A program made the translations under genes and the position numbers. Shown piece by piece: positions 24,038 to 32,229 of a stretch of DNA of 64,000 bases. Numbering within the stretch: position 1 is the first letter of the stretch; each line of letters starts with the position of its first letter. Under the pieces are notes generated by a model. That model was not told the origin of the DNA, did no database searches, and saw nothing but the letters and a program-made list of their open reading frames with translations. The stretch lies in assembly GCF_020990385.1 (NCBI RefSeq), contig NZ_CP087599.1, forward strand, positions 607,526 to 671,525, given 5' to 3'. Source of the stretch: Paracoccus sp. MA (lineage in GTDB: Bacteria > Pseudomonadota > Alphaproteobacteria > Rhodobacterales > Rhodobacteraceae).

Positions 24038-25171
24038 ATGACAGCGACCTGGCGTTTTTCGGCTCTGGCGGATCGTCACCGGGCCCTGGGCTCGGCGCTC
24101 GAGGACTGGAGCGGGATGGGCACGGCCTGGAGCTACGACAAGGACCAGCTCGAGGAATACATGGCGATCCGCACCAAGGCCGGGGTGATGGACGTCTCGG
24201 GCCTGAAGAAGGTGCATGTGATCGGCCCCCATGCCAGCCATGTCATCGACCGCGCCACCACCCGGTCGGTCGAGAAGATCAAGCCCGGACGTTCGACCTA
24301 TGCCTGCATGCTGAACGACGGCGGCAAGTTCGTCGACGACTGCGTGATCTATCGCATGGGCCCGCACAGCTTCATGGTGGTGCATGGCGCCGGCCAGGGG
24401 CACGAGCAGCTGACCATGGCGGCGCTGGGGCGCAATGTCAGCGTGATGTTCGACGACGACCTGCACGACATCTCGCTGCAGGGGCCGCTGGCGGTGGACT
24501 ATCTGGAGAAGCACGTGCCGGGCATCCGGGACGTGGTCTATTTCAGCCATATCCACACCACGCTGTTCGGCAAGCCGGTGACGATCTCGCGCACCGGCTA
24601 TACGGGCGAGCGCGGCTACGAGATCTTCTGCCGCCGCCAGGACGCGCCCGAGATCTGGGACACGATCGTGGCCGAGGGCGCGGCGATGGGCATCATCCCG
24701 ACCCGCTTCACCACGCTGGACCTGCTGCGCGCCGAAAGCTACCTGCTGTTCTTCCCCTATGACAATTCCGAGAAATACCCGTTCGAGGACGAGCCCTGCG
24801 GCGACACGCTTTGGGAGCTGGGGCTGGATTTCACCGTCTCGCCCGGCAAGACCGGCTTCCGCGGCGCCGAGGAGCATTACCGGCTGCAGGGCAAGGAACG
24901 CTTCAAGATCTACGGCGTCAAGCTGGAGGGCACCGAGGCGGCGGTCGAGGGCGCTCCGATCATCCGGGACGGCAAGGAAGTGGGCGTGGTGACGATCGGC
25001 TTCTACAGCCCTTTGAACGGGCACAATATCGGCATTGCGCGGATGCCGGTGGATTGCGCGGTTCCGGGCACGCCGCTGACCATCCGCAATCCCGGCGGCG
25101 AGATCGCCGCCACGGCGCAGCCGATGCCCTTCCACGACCCCGAGAAGAAGCGCCGCACCGCCAAGGGCTGA
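24038..25171 (+). CDS. dmmD: GcvT-family aminomethyltransferase of the dimethylamine monooxygenase operon
   Basis: Probably captures formaldehyde released by DmmABC as 5,10-methylene-THF. The 377-residue protein is a full-length GcvT/folate-binding fold: IRTKAGVMDVSGLKKVHVIG (44-63), ACMLNDGGKFVDDCVIYRMG, RTGYTGERGYEIFCRR and TTLDLLRAESYLLFF. GAGGAGG 7 bp upstream supports ATG 24038. It opens the intact dmmDABC set. From codon 305 on it is duplicated at 4450. The role as DmmD is taken from gene order; related proteins include the C-terminal half of Tdm. Confidence 0.85.
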   Translation: MTATWRFSALADRHRALGSALEDWSGMGTAWSYDKDQLEEYMAIRTKAGVMDVSGLKKVHVIGPHASHVIDRATTRSVEKIKPGRSTYACMLNDGGKFVDDCVIYRMGPHSFMVVHGAGQGHEQLTMAALGRNVSVMFDDDLHDISLQGPLAVDYLEKHVPGIRDVVYFSHIHTTLFGKPVTISRTGYTGERGYEIFCRRQDAPEIWDTIVAEGAAMGIIPTRFTTLDLLRAESYLLFFPYDNSEKYPFEDEPCGDTLWELGLDFTVSPGKTGFRGAEEHYRLQGKERFKIYGVKLEGTEAAVEGAPIIRDGKEVGVVTIGFYSPLNGHNIGIARMPVDCAVPGTPLTIRNPGGEIAATAQPMPFHDPEKKRRTAKG

Positions 25172-25240
25172 ACCGACCCGGGGCGCGCGGGCGGCGCCAG
25201 GACCGCCCCGCCCCCCTCCGCGACAGGGAGAACGCCGCCA

Positions 25241-25849
25241 ATGCGAGCCACGGAATTTTCACCTTCGATCCCCAGCCGGCCGGTCTATGGCGGGCTGCGC
25301 CCGCACGGGGCGCTGGCCTCGCTGATGCTGGCCGAGGGCACGGGCGGCGAGGCGCTGGCCGCGCTGGCCCGGGCCGACCCCTCGGTCATGCGCCAGGCGC
25401 AGCTGTTCTGGATCCCGGCCGGTGCCGGTCCCGAACTGGGGTCGCGGCTGCGGGGGCTGGGGCCGGCCGGCTATGTCGAGGGGCCGAGCTGGGCGGCGCT
25501 GCGGCCGCGCTTCGCCCGGGCCCTGGCCGAGGCGCATATGGGCACCCGGCTCTATCTTGCCGGCGGCGAGGGGCTGATCGGCCAGGCCACGGCCGAGGCG
25601 CTGGCCGCCGGAATGCCGCTGGAGGCGATCGATGCCGAGCATCGCGGCGGCTTCGCCCGGCGGGTGCAATGCGTGCATTGCAAGGGCATCACCGAGAACG
25701 TCGCCACCGACCCGTTCACCTGCGCGCATTGCGGGCTGAACCTGTTCGTGCGCGACCATTACTCGCGCCGCATCGGCGCCTTCCAGGGGGTCTGCGTCGA
25801 TGCCGAGACCCCGGGCCAGGTGCCCGAGCCGCAGGAGATCAAGCCATGA
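25241..25849 (+). CDS. dmmA: Dimethylamine monooxygenase subunit DmmA (copy 2)
   Basis: Same 202-residue protein as at 4741-5349, with the C144/C147/C161/C164 zinc-ribbon-like end. In this copy it follows an intact dmmD (69-bp gap, own GGGAG Shine-Dalgarno) and overlaps dmmB by 4 bp, so this is the copy in native operon context. Confidence 0.85.
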   Translation: MRATEFSPSIPSRPVYGGLRPHGALASLMLAEGTGGEALAALARADPSVMRQAQLFWIPAGAGPELGSRLRGLGPAGYVEGPSWAALRPRFARALAEAHMGTRLYLAGGEGLIGQATAEALAAGMPLEAIDAEHRGGFARRVQCVHCKGITENVATDPFTCAHCGLNLFVRDHYSRRIGAFQGVCVDAETPGQVPEPQEIKP

Positions 25850-26793
25850 CGTCCCTGATGCTGCGCGTGGCGGCGGCCGAGCCGCTGACGCCGCTGGTCA
25901 AGCGCTTCCGCTTCGAACACCCGCAGGGCGCGGCCCTGCCGCTGTTTTCCGGCGGCGCGCATGTGGTGGTCGAGATGCCGGACGGCGACATACTGCGCCG
26001 CAACGCCTATTCGCTGATCTCGGACCCGCAGGACGGCTCGGGCTACGAGATCGCGGTGCGGCGCGAGGATGGCGGGCGCGGCGGCTCGCGCTTCATGCAT
26101 GGCCGGGTGCGGGCGGGCGACCAGCTGCGCGTCTCGCTGCCGCTGAACCTCTTCGCGCTGGACCTGCGGGCCAAGAAGCACGTGCTGATCGCCGGCGGCA
26201 TCGGCATCACCCCCTTCGTCGCCCAGGTCCGCCAGCTTCTGCGCATGCAGCTGCCCTTCGAGCTGCATTACGCCGCCCGCTCGCGCGCCGAGGCGGCCGG
26301 GCTGCACCTGCTGCCGGAGGCGCCGCATATCCACGCCCATATCTCGGAGGAGGGCAACCGCATGGATCTGGGCGCGATCCTGTCGGGCCAGCCCCTGGGC
26401 ACGCATGTCTATACCTGCGGCCCCGAGGGTCTGATCGGTGCGGTGGCGGAAGCGGGCGCCCGGCTGGGCTGGCCGCAGACCGCGCTGCATTCCGAGGTCT
26501 TCCAGGCGCCGCCGCCCGGCCGGCCCTTCGCGGTGGTGCTGGCGCGTTCGGGGCGGACCATCGCGGTCGGCGCGCATCAGAGCCTGCTCGAGGCGCTGGA
26601 GGCGGCCGGGGCCGAGATCGACTGGTCCTGCCGGGGCGGCGCCTGCGGGCGCTGCGAGACGCGGGTGCTGTCCTGCCACGGCCGCATCGAGCATCACGAC
26701 CATTGGCTGTCCGAGGACGAGCGCTCCTCGCAGAGCCGCATCATGCCCTGCGTCTCGCGCTTCCGCGGCGAGACGCTGATCATCGACCGATAG
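25846..26793 (+). CDS. dmmB: Dimethylamine monooxygenase reductase subunit DmmB (copy 2)
   Basis: Same 315-residue FMN/[2Fe-2S] reductase as at 5346-6293 (RNAYSL 52-57, GGIGITPF 117-124, cluster cysteines 262, 267, 270, 302). Start overlaps dmmA; dmmC follows after 10 bp. Confidence 0.9.
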   Translation: MTSLMLRVAAAEPLTPLVKRFRFEHPQGAALPLFSGGAHVVVEMPDGDILRRNAYSLISDPQDGSGYEIAVRREDGGRGGSRFMHGRVRAGDQLRVSLPLNLFALDLRAKKHVLIAGGIGITPFVAQVRQLLRMQLPFELHYAARSRAEAAGLHLLPEAPHIHAHISEEGNRMDLGAILSGQPLGTHVYTCGPEGLIGAVAEAGARLGWPQTALHSEVFQAPPPGRPFAVVLARSGRTIAVGAHQSLLEALEAAGAEIDWSCRGGACGRCETRVLSCHGRIEHHDHWLSEDERSSQSRIMPCVSRFRGETLIIDR

Positions 26794-26803
26794 GAGCCCG
26801 GCC

Positions 26804-27850
26804 ATGACCATCCGGTTCAACGACGAGACCTTCCGCGACGATTACAGCTTCCGCAACTCGGCCGAAGCCATCCGGCGGTTTCCGTTCCCCTTCGACAAGG
26901 ACGATTACATGTATTCCGTCAACATGGAGCCGCACGGGACGGGGGGCCGCGCCGGCAGCGTCTTCGAGAAGCGCTTCGACGTGGACGAGCATTACGTGGC
27001 CGAGATGCGCGACCGGGCGATCACCCTGGCCGGGGATCCGCTGCGCTGCCAGTCGCTGCCGCATATGGCGCTGGCGGGCTGGGACCTGCTGGAGCTGATC
27101 ATGCAGTGCAAGGCCGAGGACTACCCCGAACTGTTCCGGCTGCATCGCGACGGCGACCGCTGGCACTGGATCAACCGGCCCTTGGGGATTGAGCAGCGCT
27201 TCACCTTCCTCGACCCGACGACGCTGCCCTGCGGGCCGCTGGAATACATCACCCGCCAGGCGCAGGGCGATTTCGCGCTGCTGGACCAGCGCGAGGGCAA
27301 CCTGTGGATGGATGCCGGCATGGTGACCAGCCAGGCGGACTGGTCGCTGGATTTCGACATCGGCATGAACTTCTTCGAATGGCATGCGCCGGTGCCGAAG
27401 GCGGCCGAGCTGGGCATCTTCCAGCGGGCGCTGAAATTCCTGCTGGCGGTGCAGCAGGGCGCGCCGTCGCGGCGGCTGAACTGGACGATGACGGTCAATC
27501 CGCGGCTGGACACCAGCCCCGAGAACTATCACCTCTGGGGTCCCGAGAAGCGCACCATCACCCCCGAGAACGTGGGGGCCAGGCAATATCTGCGGGTGGA
27601 GCTGCAGAGCTTCTGGCGGCTGCCGCGCTCGAACGCGCTGGCCTTTCCGATCCGCTGCTACCTGATCGCGCTCGAGGATCTGGTGACGGTGCCGAAATGG
27701 GCGCGCCGGCTGCACCGGGTGATCCGCGACCTGCCCGACGAGCTGGCCGAGTACAAGGGCTTCGCCGTCAACCGCCAGATCATCACCGACTATCTCGCGC
27801 AGTTCGACGACGGGAAGCCGACATCACAGGGGATATTCGCCGACGACTAG
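26804..27850 (+). CDS. dmmC: Haem-dependent oxidative N-demethylase, dimethylamine monooxygenase subunit DmmC (copy 2)
   Basis: Same 348-residue DUF3445/HODM-type subunit as at 6304-7350. Identity with copy 1 ends 45 bp after its stop. In this context the next gene is an APC-family permease rather than the Amt-fold transporter. Confidence 0.88.
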   Translation: MTIRFNDETFRDDYSFRNSAEAIRRFPFPFDKDDYMYSVNMEPHGTGGRAGSVFEKRFDVDEHYVAEMRDRAITLAGDPLRCQSLPHMALAGWDLLELIMQCKAEDYPELFRLHRDGDRWHWINRPLGIEQRFTFLDPTTLPCGPLEYITRQAQGDFALLDQREGNLWMDAGMVTSQADWSLDFDIGMNFFEWHAPVPKAAELGIFQRALKFLLAVQQGAPSRRLNWTMTVNPRLDTSPENYHLWGPEKRTITPENVGARQYLRVELQSFWRLPRSNALAFPIRCYLIALEDLVTVPKWARRLHRVIRDLPDELAEYKGFAVNRQIITDYLAQFDDGKPTSQGIFADD

Positions 27851-28033
27851 GGCCGGGACAACCCGACCGGGCAACAGCCGCCCCCGATGCGGGGCCGAGC
27901 CGGCCGGCCATGTGGCCGCCGGAAGGGCATCGTCATGCCGCCGTTCCCCGAATGGCGGGTATTCGAGAAGCACAAGCCGCGTTCCCGCCGGCGGGAGCGG
28001 CCGGAACAGAAAAGCCGGCAGGGGAGTCTTGCA

Positions 28034-29824
28034 ATGACATATACGACCACAACGGCGGAGACGCCGCAAGAGAACGGCCATATGGTCCGTTCGCTCAGCT
28101 GGACGGGCGCATTCTGGATCGCCGCGGGCGTGCCGCCGCTGGTGCTGTTCTCGCTGGGCGGCATCGCCGGGACGACCGGCAAGGTCGCCTTCGTCGTCTG
28201 GATCGTCTCGATGATGATGGGCTTCGTGCAGTCCTTCACCTATGCCGAGATGGCGGGCATGTTCGGCAACAAGTCCGGCGGCGCCTCGGTCTACGGCGCC
28301 ATGGCTTGGCTGCGCTATGCCAAGCCGGTGGCGCCGCTGTCGATCTGGTGCAACTGGTTCGCCTGGTCGCCGGTCCTGTCGCTGGGTTGCGCCATCGCGG
28401 CGGGCTATATCCTGAACGCGCTGTTCCCGGTGCCGCTGGCCAGCTCGCAGCCGGTGCTGGACTGGGTCGCCGCCCATGCCGGCGCGATCACCGCCGACAA
28501 CCCGCGCGTGGCCGAATACCTGGCCGCCCATCCCGGCCTTGGCAGCGCCGAGGCGATCCGGGCGCTGCTGACCAGCGACGCGGTGGCGGCGCTGACCCCG
28601 GCGATCCGCAGCTGGACGGCCTTCAACCTGGAAATTCCGGGCCTGTTCACGCTTTACTTCAACACCACCTTCGTCATCGGCGCGCTGCTGATGCTGATCC
28701 TGATCGCGATCCAGTATCGCGGCGTCGCCTCGACCGCGACGGCGCAGAAATGGATGGCGATCATCGTGCTGGTGCCGCTGATGCTGGTCGGGCTGGTGCC
28801 GATCTTCACCGGCTCGATCGACTATGCCAACATCACCAACATCCTGCCACCGGCGAGCGCCTATTCGGCCGAGCCGGGCAGCTGGAACCTGGGCGGCTGG
28901 ACGCTGGTTCTGGGCGGGCTTTATATCGCGGCCTGGTCCACCTATGCCTTCGAGACCGCGGTCTGTTACACGCGCGAGCTGAAGGACCCCAAGCGCGACA
29001 CCTTCCGCGCGATCTTCTTCACCGGCCTGCTCTGCATGGCGTTCTTCTGCCTGATTCCGTTCTCGTTTCAGGGGGTTCTGGGCATCGAGGGGATGCTGGC
29101 GCCCGAGATCGTCGACGGCACCGGCATCGCCCAGGCCCTGGGCGGCATGATCGGCGCCGGGCCGGTGGTGGCGCAGCTGTTCACCGTCCTGATGCTGCTG
29201 GCGCTGTTCATGGCGATCATGACGGCCTGCGCCGGCTCGGCCCGGACGCTCTACCAGGGGTCGCGCGACGGCTTGCTGCCGAAATATCTGGGCCATGTGA
29301 ACGAGCAGGGCGCCCCGGTCAACGCGATGTGGACGAATTTCGTGGTGAACCTGTTCCTGCTGGCGCTGGCCTCGGATGCAAACGGCTATTTCTACGTGCT
29401 GGCCATCTCGAACGTGGGCTATCTGACCTTCAACTTCCTGAACCTCAATGCCGGCTGGATCCACCGCATCGACTCGCCGCATCTGGAGCGGCCCTGGCGC
29501 GCGCCGACCTGGCTGATCGGGCTGAACACCCTGCTGGCTTTCGTCAACGCGCTGTTCCTGGGCGCGGGCGCCAAGGTCTGGGGCTATTCCAACGCGCTGG
29601 TCTCGGGCGCGATCTTCGCGGCGCTGATCGTGCCGATCTTCCTGTGGCGCCACTATGTCACCGACAAGGGTCGCTTCCCGGCCGAGGCGCTGGAGGATCT
29701 GGGCCTGGCCAATGATGCGACCAGCTTCGGCCCGAGGCGCGCGGGCATCCTGCCCTATCTGGCGCTGGCGGGGGGGCTGGCCGTGGTCGTGGTGGCGAAT
29801 ATGGTCTTCCAGCTGCCGGGCTGA
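28034..29824 (+). CDS. APC-superfamily amino acid/amine permease
   Basis: A 596-residue membrane protein with about 12-14 hydrophobic segments. Near the N-terminus, PPLVLFSLGGIAGTTGKVAF matches the TM1 glycine break of APC transporters; SFTYAEMAGMFGNKSGGASVYG is the TM2-3 signature, and AGSARTLYQGSRDGLLPKYL is a conserved APC motif after TM8. An insert of about 75 residues (roughly 130-215) between early TM segments is unusual for short APC members. Start ATG 28034 has GGGGAG upstream. It lies 184 bp behind dmmC copy 2 and before a terminator, so uptake of dimethylamine, another amine or an amino acid is suggested; the substrate is inference. Confidence 0.82.
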   Translation: MTYTTTTAETPQENGHMVRSLSWTGAFWIAAGVPPLVLFSLGGIAGTTGKVAFVVWIVSMMMGFVQSFTYAEMAGMFGNKSGGASVYGAMAWLRYAKPVAPLSIWCNWFAWSPVLSLGCAIAAGYILNALFPVPLASSQPVLDWVAAHAGAITADNPRVAEYLAAHPGLGSAEAIRALLTSDAVAALTPAIRSWTAFNLEIPGLFTLYFNTTFVIGALLMLILIAIQYRGVASTATAQKWMAIIVLVPLMLVGLVPIFTGSIDYANITNILPPASAYSAEPGSWNLGGWTLVLGGLYIAAWSTYAFETAVCYTRELKDPKRDTFRAIFFTGLLCMAFFCLIPFSFQGVLGIEGMLAPEIVDGTGIAQALGGMIGAGPVVAQLFTVLMLLALFMAIMTACAGSARTLYQGSRDGLLPKYLGHVNEQGAPVNAMWTNFVVNLFLLALASDANGYFYVLAISNVGYLTFNFLNLNAGWIHRIDSPHLERPWRAPTWLIGLNTLLAFVNALFLGAGAKVWGYSNALVSGAIFAALIVPIFLWRHYVTDKGRFPAEALEDLGLANDATSFGPRRAGILPYLALAGGLAVVVVANMVFQLPG

Positions 29825-29844
29825 AGCCGGATCCCTGAAACGCG

Positions 29845-29868
29845 ACGGCCGCCCCAAGGGACGGCCGT
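29845..29868. terminator. Terminator between the APC permease and glycerate kinase genes
   Basis: ACGGCCG pairs with CGGCCGT around an inner CCC/GGG stem, followed by TTTGCGTTTGCG on the plus strand. It lies between convergent genes and may serve both. Confidence 0.65.
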
Positions 29869-29894
29869 TTGCGTTTGCGTTGCGGGCGGATGGG

Positions 29895-31154
29895 TCAGGC
29901 CAGCAGCAGCACCTGGACATCGGCGACATTCGTGCCGGTCGCGCCGGTCAGCAGCAGATCGCCCGCCGCCTTCAGCGCCGCGTGGCTGTCGTTGTTGGCC
30001 AGCAGCGCCGTGCCGTCGCGGCCGGCGGCGCGGATGCGGTCGGCGGTGCTGGCGTCCACGATGCCGCCCGCCGCATCGGTCGGGCCGTCGCGGCCGTCGG
30101 TGCCGCCGCTGAGAAAGACCCAGTGCCCCGGCCAGTCCCCGCCCATCAGGGCGATGCGCAGCGCCAGTTCCTGGTTGCGCCCGCCCTTGCCGGTGCCGCG
30201 CAGCGTGACGGTGGTCTCGCCGCCGAAGATCAGCGCCTCGGGCCGGTCGCGTCGGCTGCCGGCCGCCTCGGCGATGCGGGCGGCGGCCTCGGCCACGTCG
30301 CCGGTCAGCCGGTCACTGACGATCCGGCCCGCCCAGCCCTCGGGCACGGCGGCAAGCATGGCGGCAAGCGAGATCTCATTGCTGCCGATCAGGTGGTTCT
30401 CGGCCTCGGGCAGCGGGGCAGGGGATGCGCCGGTTTCCAGCAACTCGCGCATCTTCGGCGGTAGCTTCTCCAGCAGCCCCCGCCCGGCCAGCAGCTCCAG
30501 CGCCTCGCGCGGGCTGCCGAGCGGCGCCACGGTCGGGCCGCTGGCGATGGCGCCCAGCTCGTTGCCGATGACGTCGGACAGGATCAGTGCCGTCACCGGG
30601 GCGGGGGCGGCATGGCGCAGGAGGCCGCCGCCCTTCAGGTCGGAAAGCTGCTGGCGGATCAGGTTGACCTGGCCGATCTCCAGCCCGCTGGCCAAGAGCA
30701 GCCGGTTCACCTGCTGCTTGTCGGCCAGGGTCAGCGGCGGCCGCGGCGCCGGAACCAGCGCCGAGCCGCCGCCCGAGATCAGCGCGATCACCCGGTCCTG
30801 CGGCCCCGCCCGGTGCAGCAGCGCGATGATCTCCTGCCCGGCAGCCAGCCCGGCCTCGTCGGGTTCGGGATGGCCGGCGGTCAGGACACGGGCGCCGGGA
30901 ATGTCCCGGCCATTGCCGTCATGCGTCACCGCCAGCGCCGTCATCGGGCCGGGGACATGGGCCATCGCCTCGGCCAGCATGGCGGGCGCGGCCTTGCCGA
31001 TGGCGATCAGGATGGTCTGCCCCCCCGCCGCGGGTGCGGCAGGGGGGTGGTCGTGGAAATGCCGGCGCACGGCGAGGGCAGGATCGGCCGCGCGCACGGC
31101 GGCGTCATAGAGCTTCCGCGCCAGGGCCCGCATATCGGCGATCCTTGCCGTCAT
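29895..31154 (-). CDS. gck: Glycerate 2-kinase (MOFRL family)
   Basis: Phosphorylates D-glycerate with ATP to 2-phosphoglycerate in the serine cycle. The 419-residue protein has both parts of the family: an N-terminal DUF4147 domain (IAIGKAAPAMLAEA, VLTAGHPEPD, ALISGGGSALVPAP, NLIRQQLSDLKGGGL) and a C-terminal MOFRL domain (FGGETTVTLRGTGKGGRNQE, LSGGTDGRDGPTDAAGG). Start ATG 31154 overlaps the mcl stop (ATGA), so it is coupled to mcl. An in-frame reading from further upstream lies inside mcl and is not used. Confidence 0.93.
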   Translation of the reverse strand: MTARIADMRALARKLYDAAVRAADPALAVRRHFHDHPPAAPAAGGQTILIAIGKAAPAMLAEAMAHVPGPMTALAVTHDGNGRDIPGARVLTAGHPEPDEAGLAAGQEIIALLHRAGPQDRVIALISGGGSALVPAPRPPLTLADKQQVNRLLLASGLEIGQVNLIRQQLSDLKGGGLLRHAAPAPVTALILSDVIGNELGAIASGPTVAPLGSPREALELLAGRGLLEKLPPKMRELLETGASPAPLPEAENHLIGSNEISLAAMLAAVPEGWAGRIVSDRLTGDVAEAAARIAEAAGSRRDRPEALIFGGETTVTLRGTGKGGRNQELALRIALMGGDWPGHWVFLSGGTDGRDGPTDAAGGIVDASTADRIRAAGRDGTALLANNDSHAALKAAGDLLLTGATGTNVADVQVLLLA

Positions 31155-32125
31155 GCCGCGATCTGGCGGGCTTTCTGGACCAGCACCTCGGCCTGGCGGA
31201 TCGAGGCATAGTCGATCAGCCGGCCGTCCAGCGAGACGGCGCCCTTGCCCTCGGCCTCGGCCTTGGCCATGGCGTCGAGGATCTTCTGCGCGCGCTCGAC
31301 CTCGGCGGCCGAGGGGCTCATCACCTCGTTGGCCAGCGCGATCTGGCTGGGATGGATGGCCCATTTCCCCTCGCAGCCCAGCACCGTGGCGCGATAGGCG
31401 GCGGCCTTGTAGCCCTCGGGGTCCGAGAAATCGCCGAAGGGCCCGTCGATCGGCCGCAAGCCGTTGGCGCGCGCCGCGACGACCATGCGCGACAGCGCAT
31501 AATGCCACATGTCGCCCCAATGGACGTGGCGGCCGCCTTCGGCATCGGCATCGGTCAGCACCGAATAATGCTCGTTCACGCCGCCGATCACGGTGGTGCG
31601 GGCGCGGGTCGAGGCGGCATAGTCGGCGACGCCGAAATGCAGGCTTTCATTACGCTTGGACGCCGCGGCGATCTCGTTGATGTTCTGCATTCCCAGCGCG
31701 GTCTCGATGATATGCTCGAAACCGATGCGCTTCTTCAGGCCCTTCGCGTCCTCGATCTGCGTGACCAGCATGTCGACGGCATAGACGTCGGCGGCGGTGC
31801 CGACCTTGGGGATCATGATCAGGTCCAGCCGCTCGCCGGCCTGTTCGACCACGTCCACGACGTCGCGATACATGTAATGCGTGTCGAGCCCGTTGATTCG
31901 GATCGACATGGTCTTCTTGCCCCAGTCGATCTCGTTCAGGGCCTTGATGATGTTCTTGCGGGCCTGCGGCTTCTCGTCCGGCGCGACCGCGTCCTCGAGG
32001 TCGAGGAAGATCACGTCGACGTCGGAATCCGCCGCTTTTTGAAACATTTGCGGCTGGCTGCCGGGCACGGCCAGCTCGCTGCGGTTCAGGCGGGCGGGGG
32101 CTTGTTCGATGGGGTGGAAGCTCAT
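31151..32125 (-). CDS. mcl: L-malyl-CoA lyase (HpcH/HpaI-CitE superfamily)
   Basis: Cleaves malyl-CoA to acetyl-CoA and glyoxylate, closing the serine cycle with MtkAB. The 324-residue protein resembles methylotroph MclA along its length as I remember it: RLNRSELAVPGSQPQM near the N-terminus, VIFLDLEDAVAPDEK (metal-binding acidic pair), MSIRINGLDTHYMYRDVVD, FGVADYAASTRART and LRPIDGPFGDFSDPEGY. Start ATG 32125 is chosen over one 22 codons upstream because of length and a GCAGGAGCG Shine-Dalgarno. Operon with gck. Confidence 0.93.
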   Translation of the reverse strand: MSFHPIEQAPARLNRSELAVPGSQPQMFQKAADSDVDVIFLDLEDAVAPDEKPQARKNIIKALNEIDWGKKTMSIRINGLDTHYMYRDVVDVVEQAGERLDLIMIPKVGTAADVYAVDMLVTQIEDAKGLKKRIGFEHIIETALGMQNINEIAAASKRNESLHFGVADYAASTRARTTVIGGVNEHYSVLTDADAEGGRHVHWGDMWHYALSRMVVAARANGLRPIDGPFGDFSDPEGYKAAAYRATVLGCEGKWAIHPSQIALANEVMSPSAAEVERAQKILDAMAKAEAEGKGAVSLDGRLIDYASIRQAEVLVQKARQIAA

Positions 32126-32229
32126 GGCGGAACGCTCCTGCGACATGTGGGGGAATGCGACAAGAGAAGGCAGATTGGTATTTCCAGTCAAGAAATAAAA
32201 TTTCTCATCGGTTCCGATCTGCCACAGAT
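32126..32229 (-). promoter_or_regulatory. Promoter of mcl-gck with flanking inverted repeat
   Basis: On the minus strand TTGACT (32191-32186) is a candidate -35 box. The overlapping plus-strand sequence TTTCCAGTCAAGAAATAA (32181-32198) matches the tmm element at 14 of 18 positions. A 10-bp inverted repeat (GGCAGATTGG at 32169-32178, CCGATCTGCC at 32214-32223, 9 of 10 paired) brackets the promoter with a 35-bp spacer. This could be a paired operator for the adjacent LuxR-type protein. Confidence 0.5.

Larger units (their letters stand above)
24950..27895 (+). repeat. 2,946-bp direct repeat, copy 2 (dmmD 3' end, dmmABC)
   Basis: Partner of 4450-7395, same orientation, 20,500 bp apart, no difference found. 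Here the block sits in an intact dmmDABC operon, which suggests that this is the parental copy. Confidence 0.95.
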
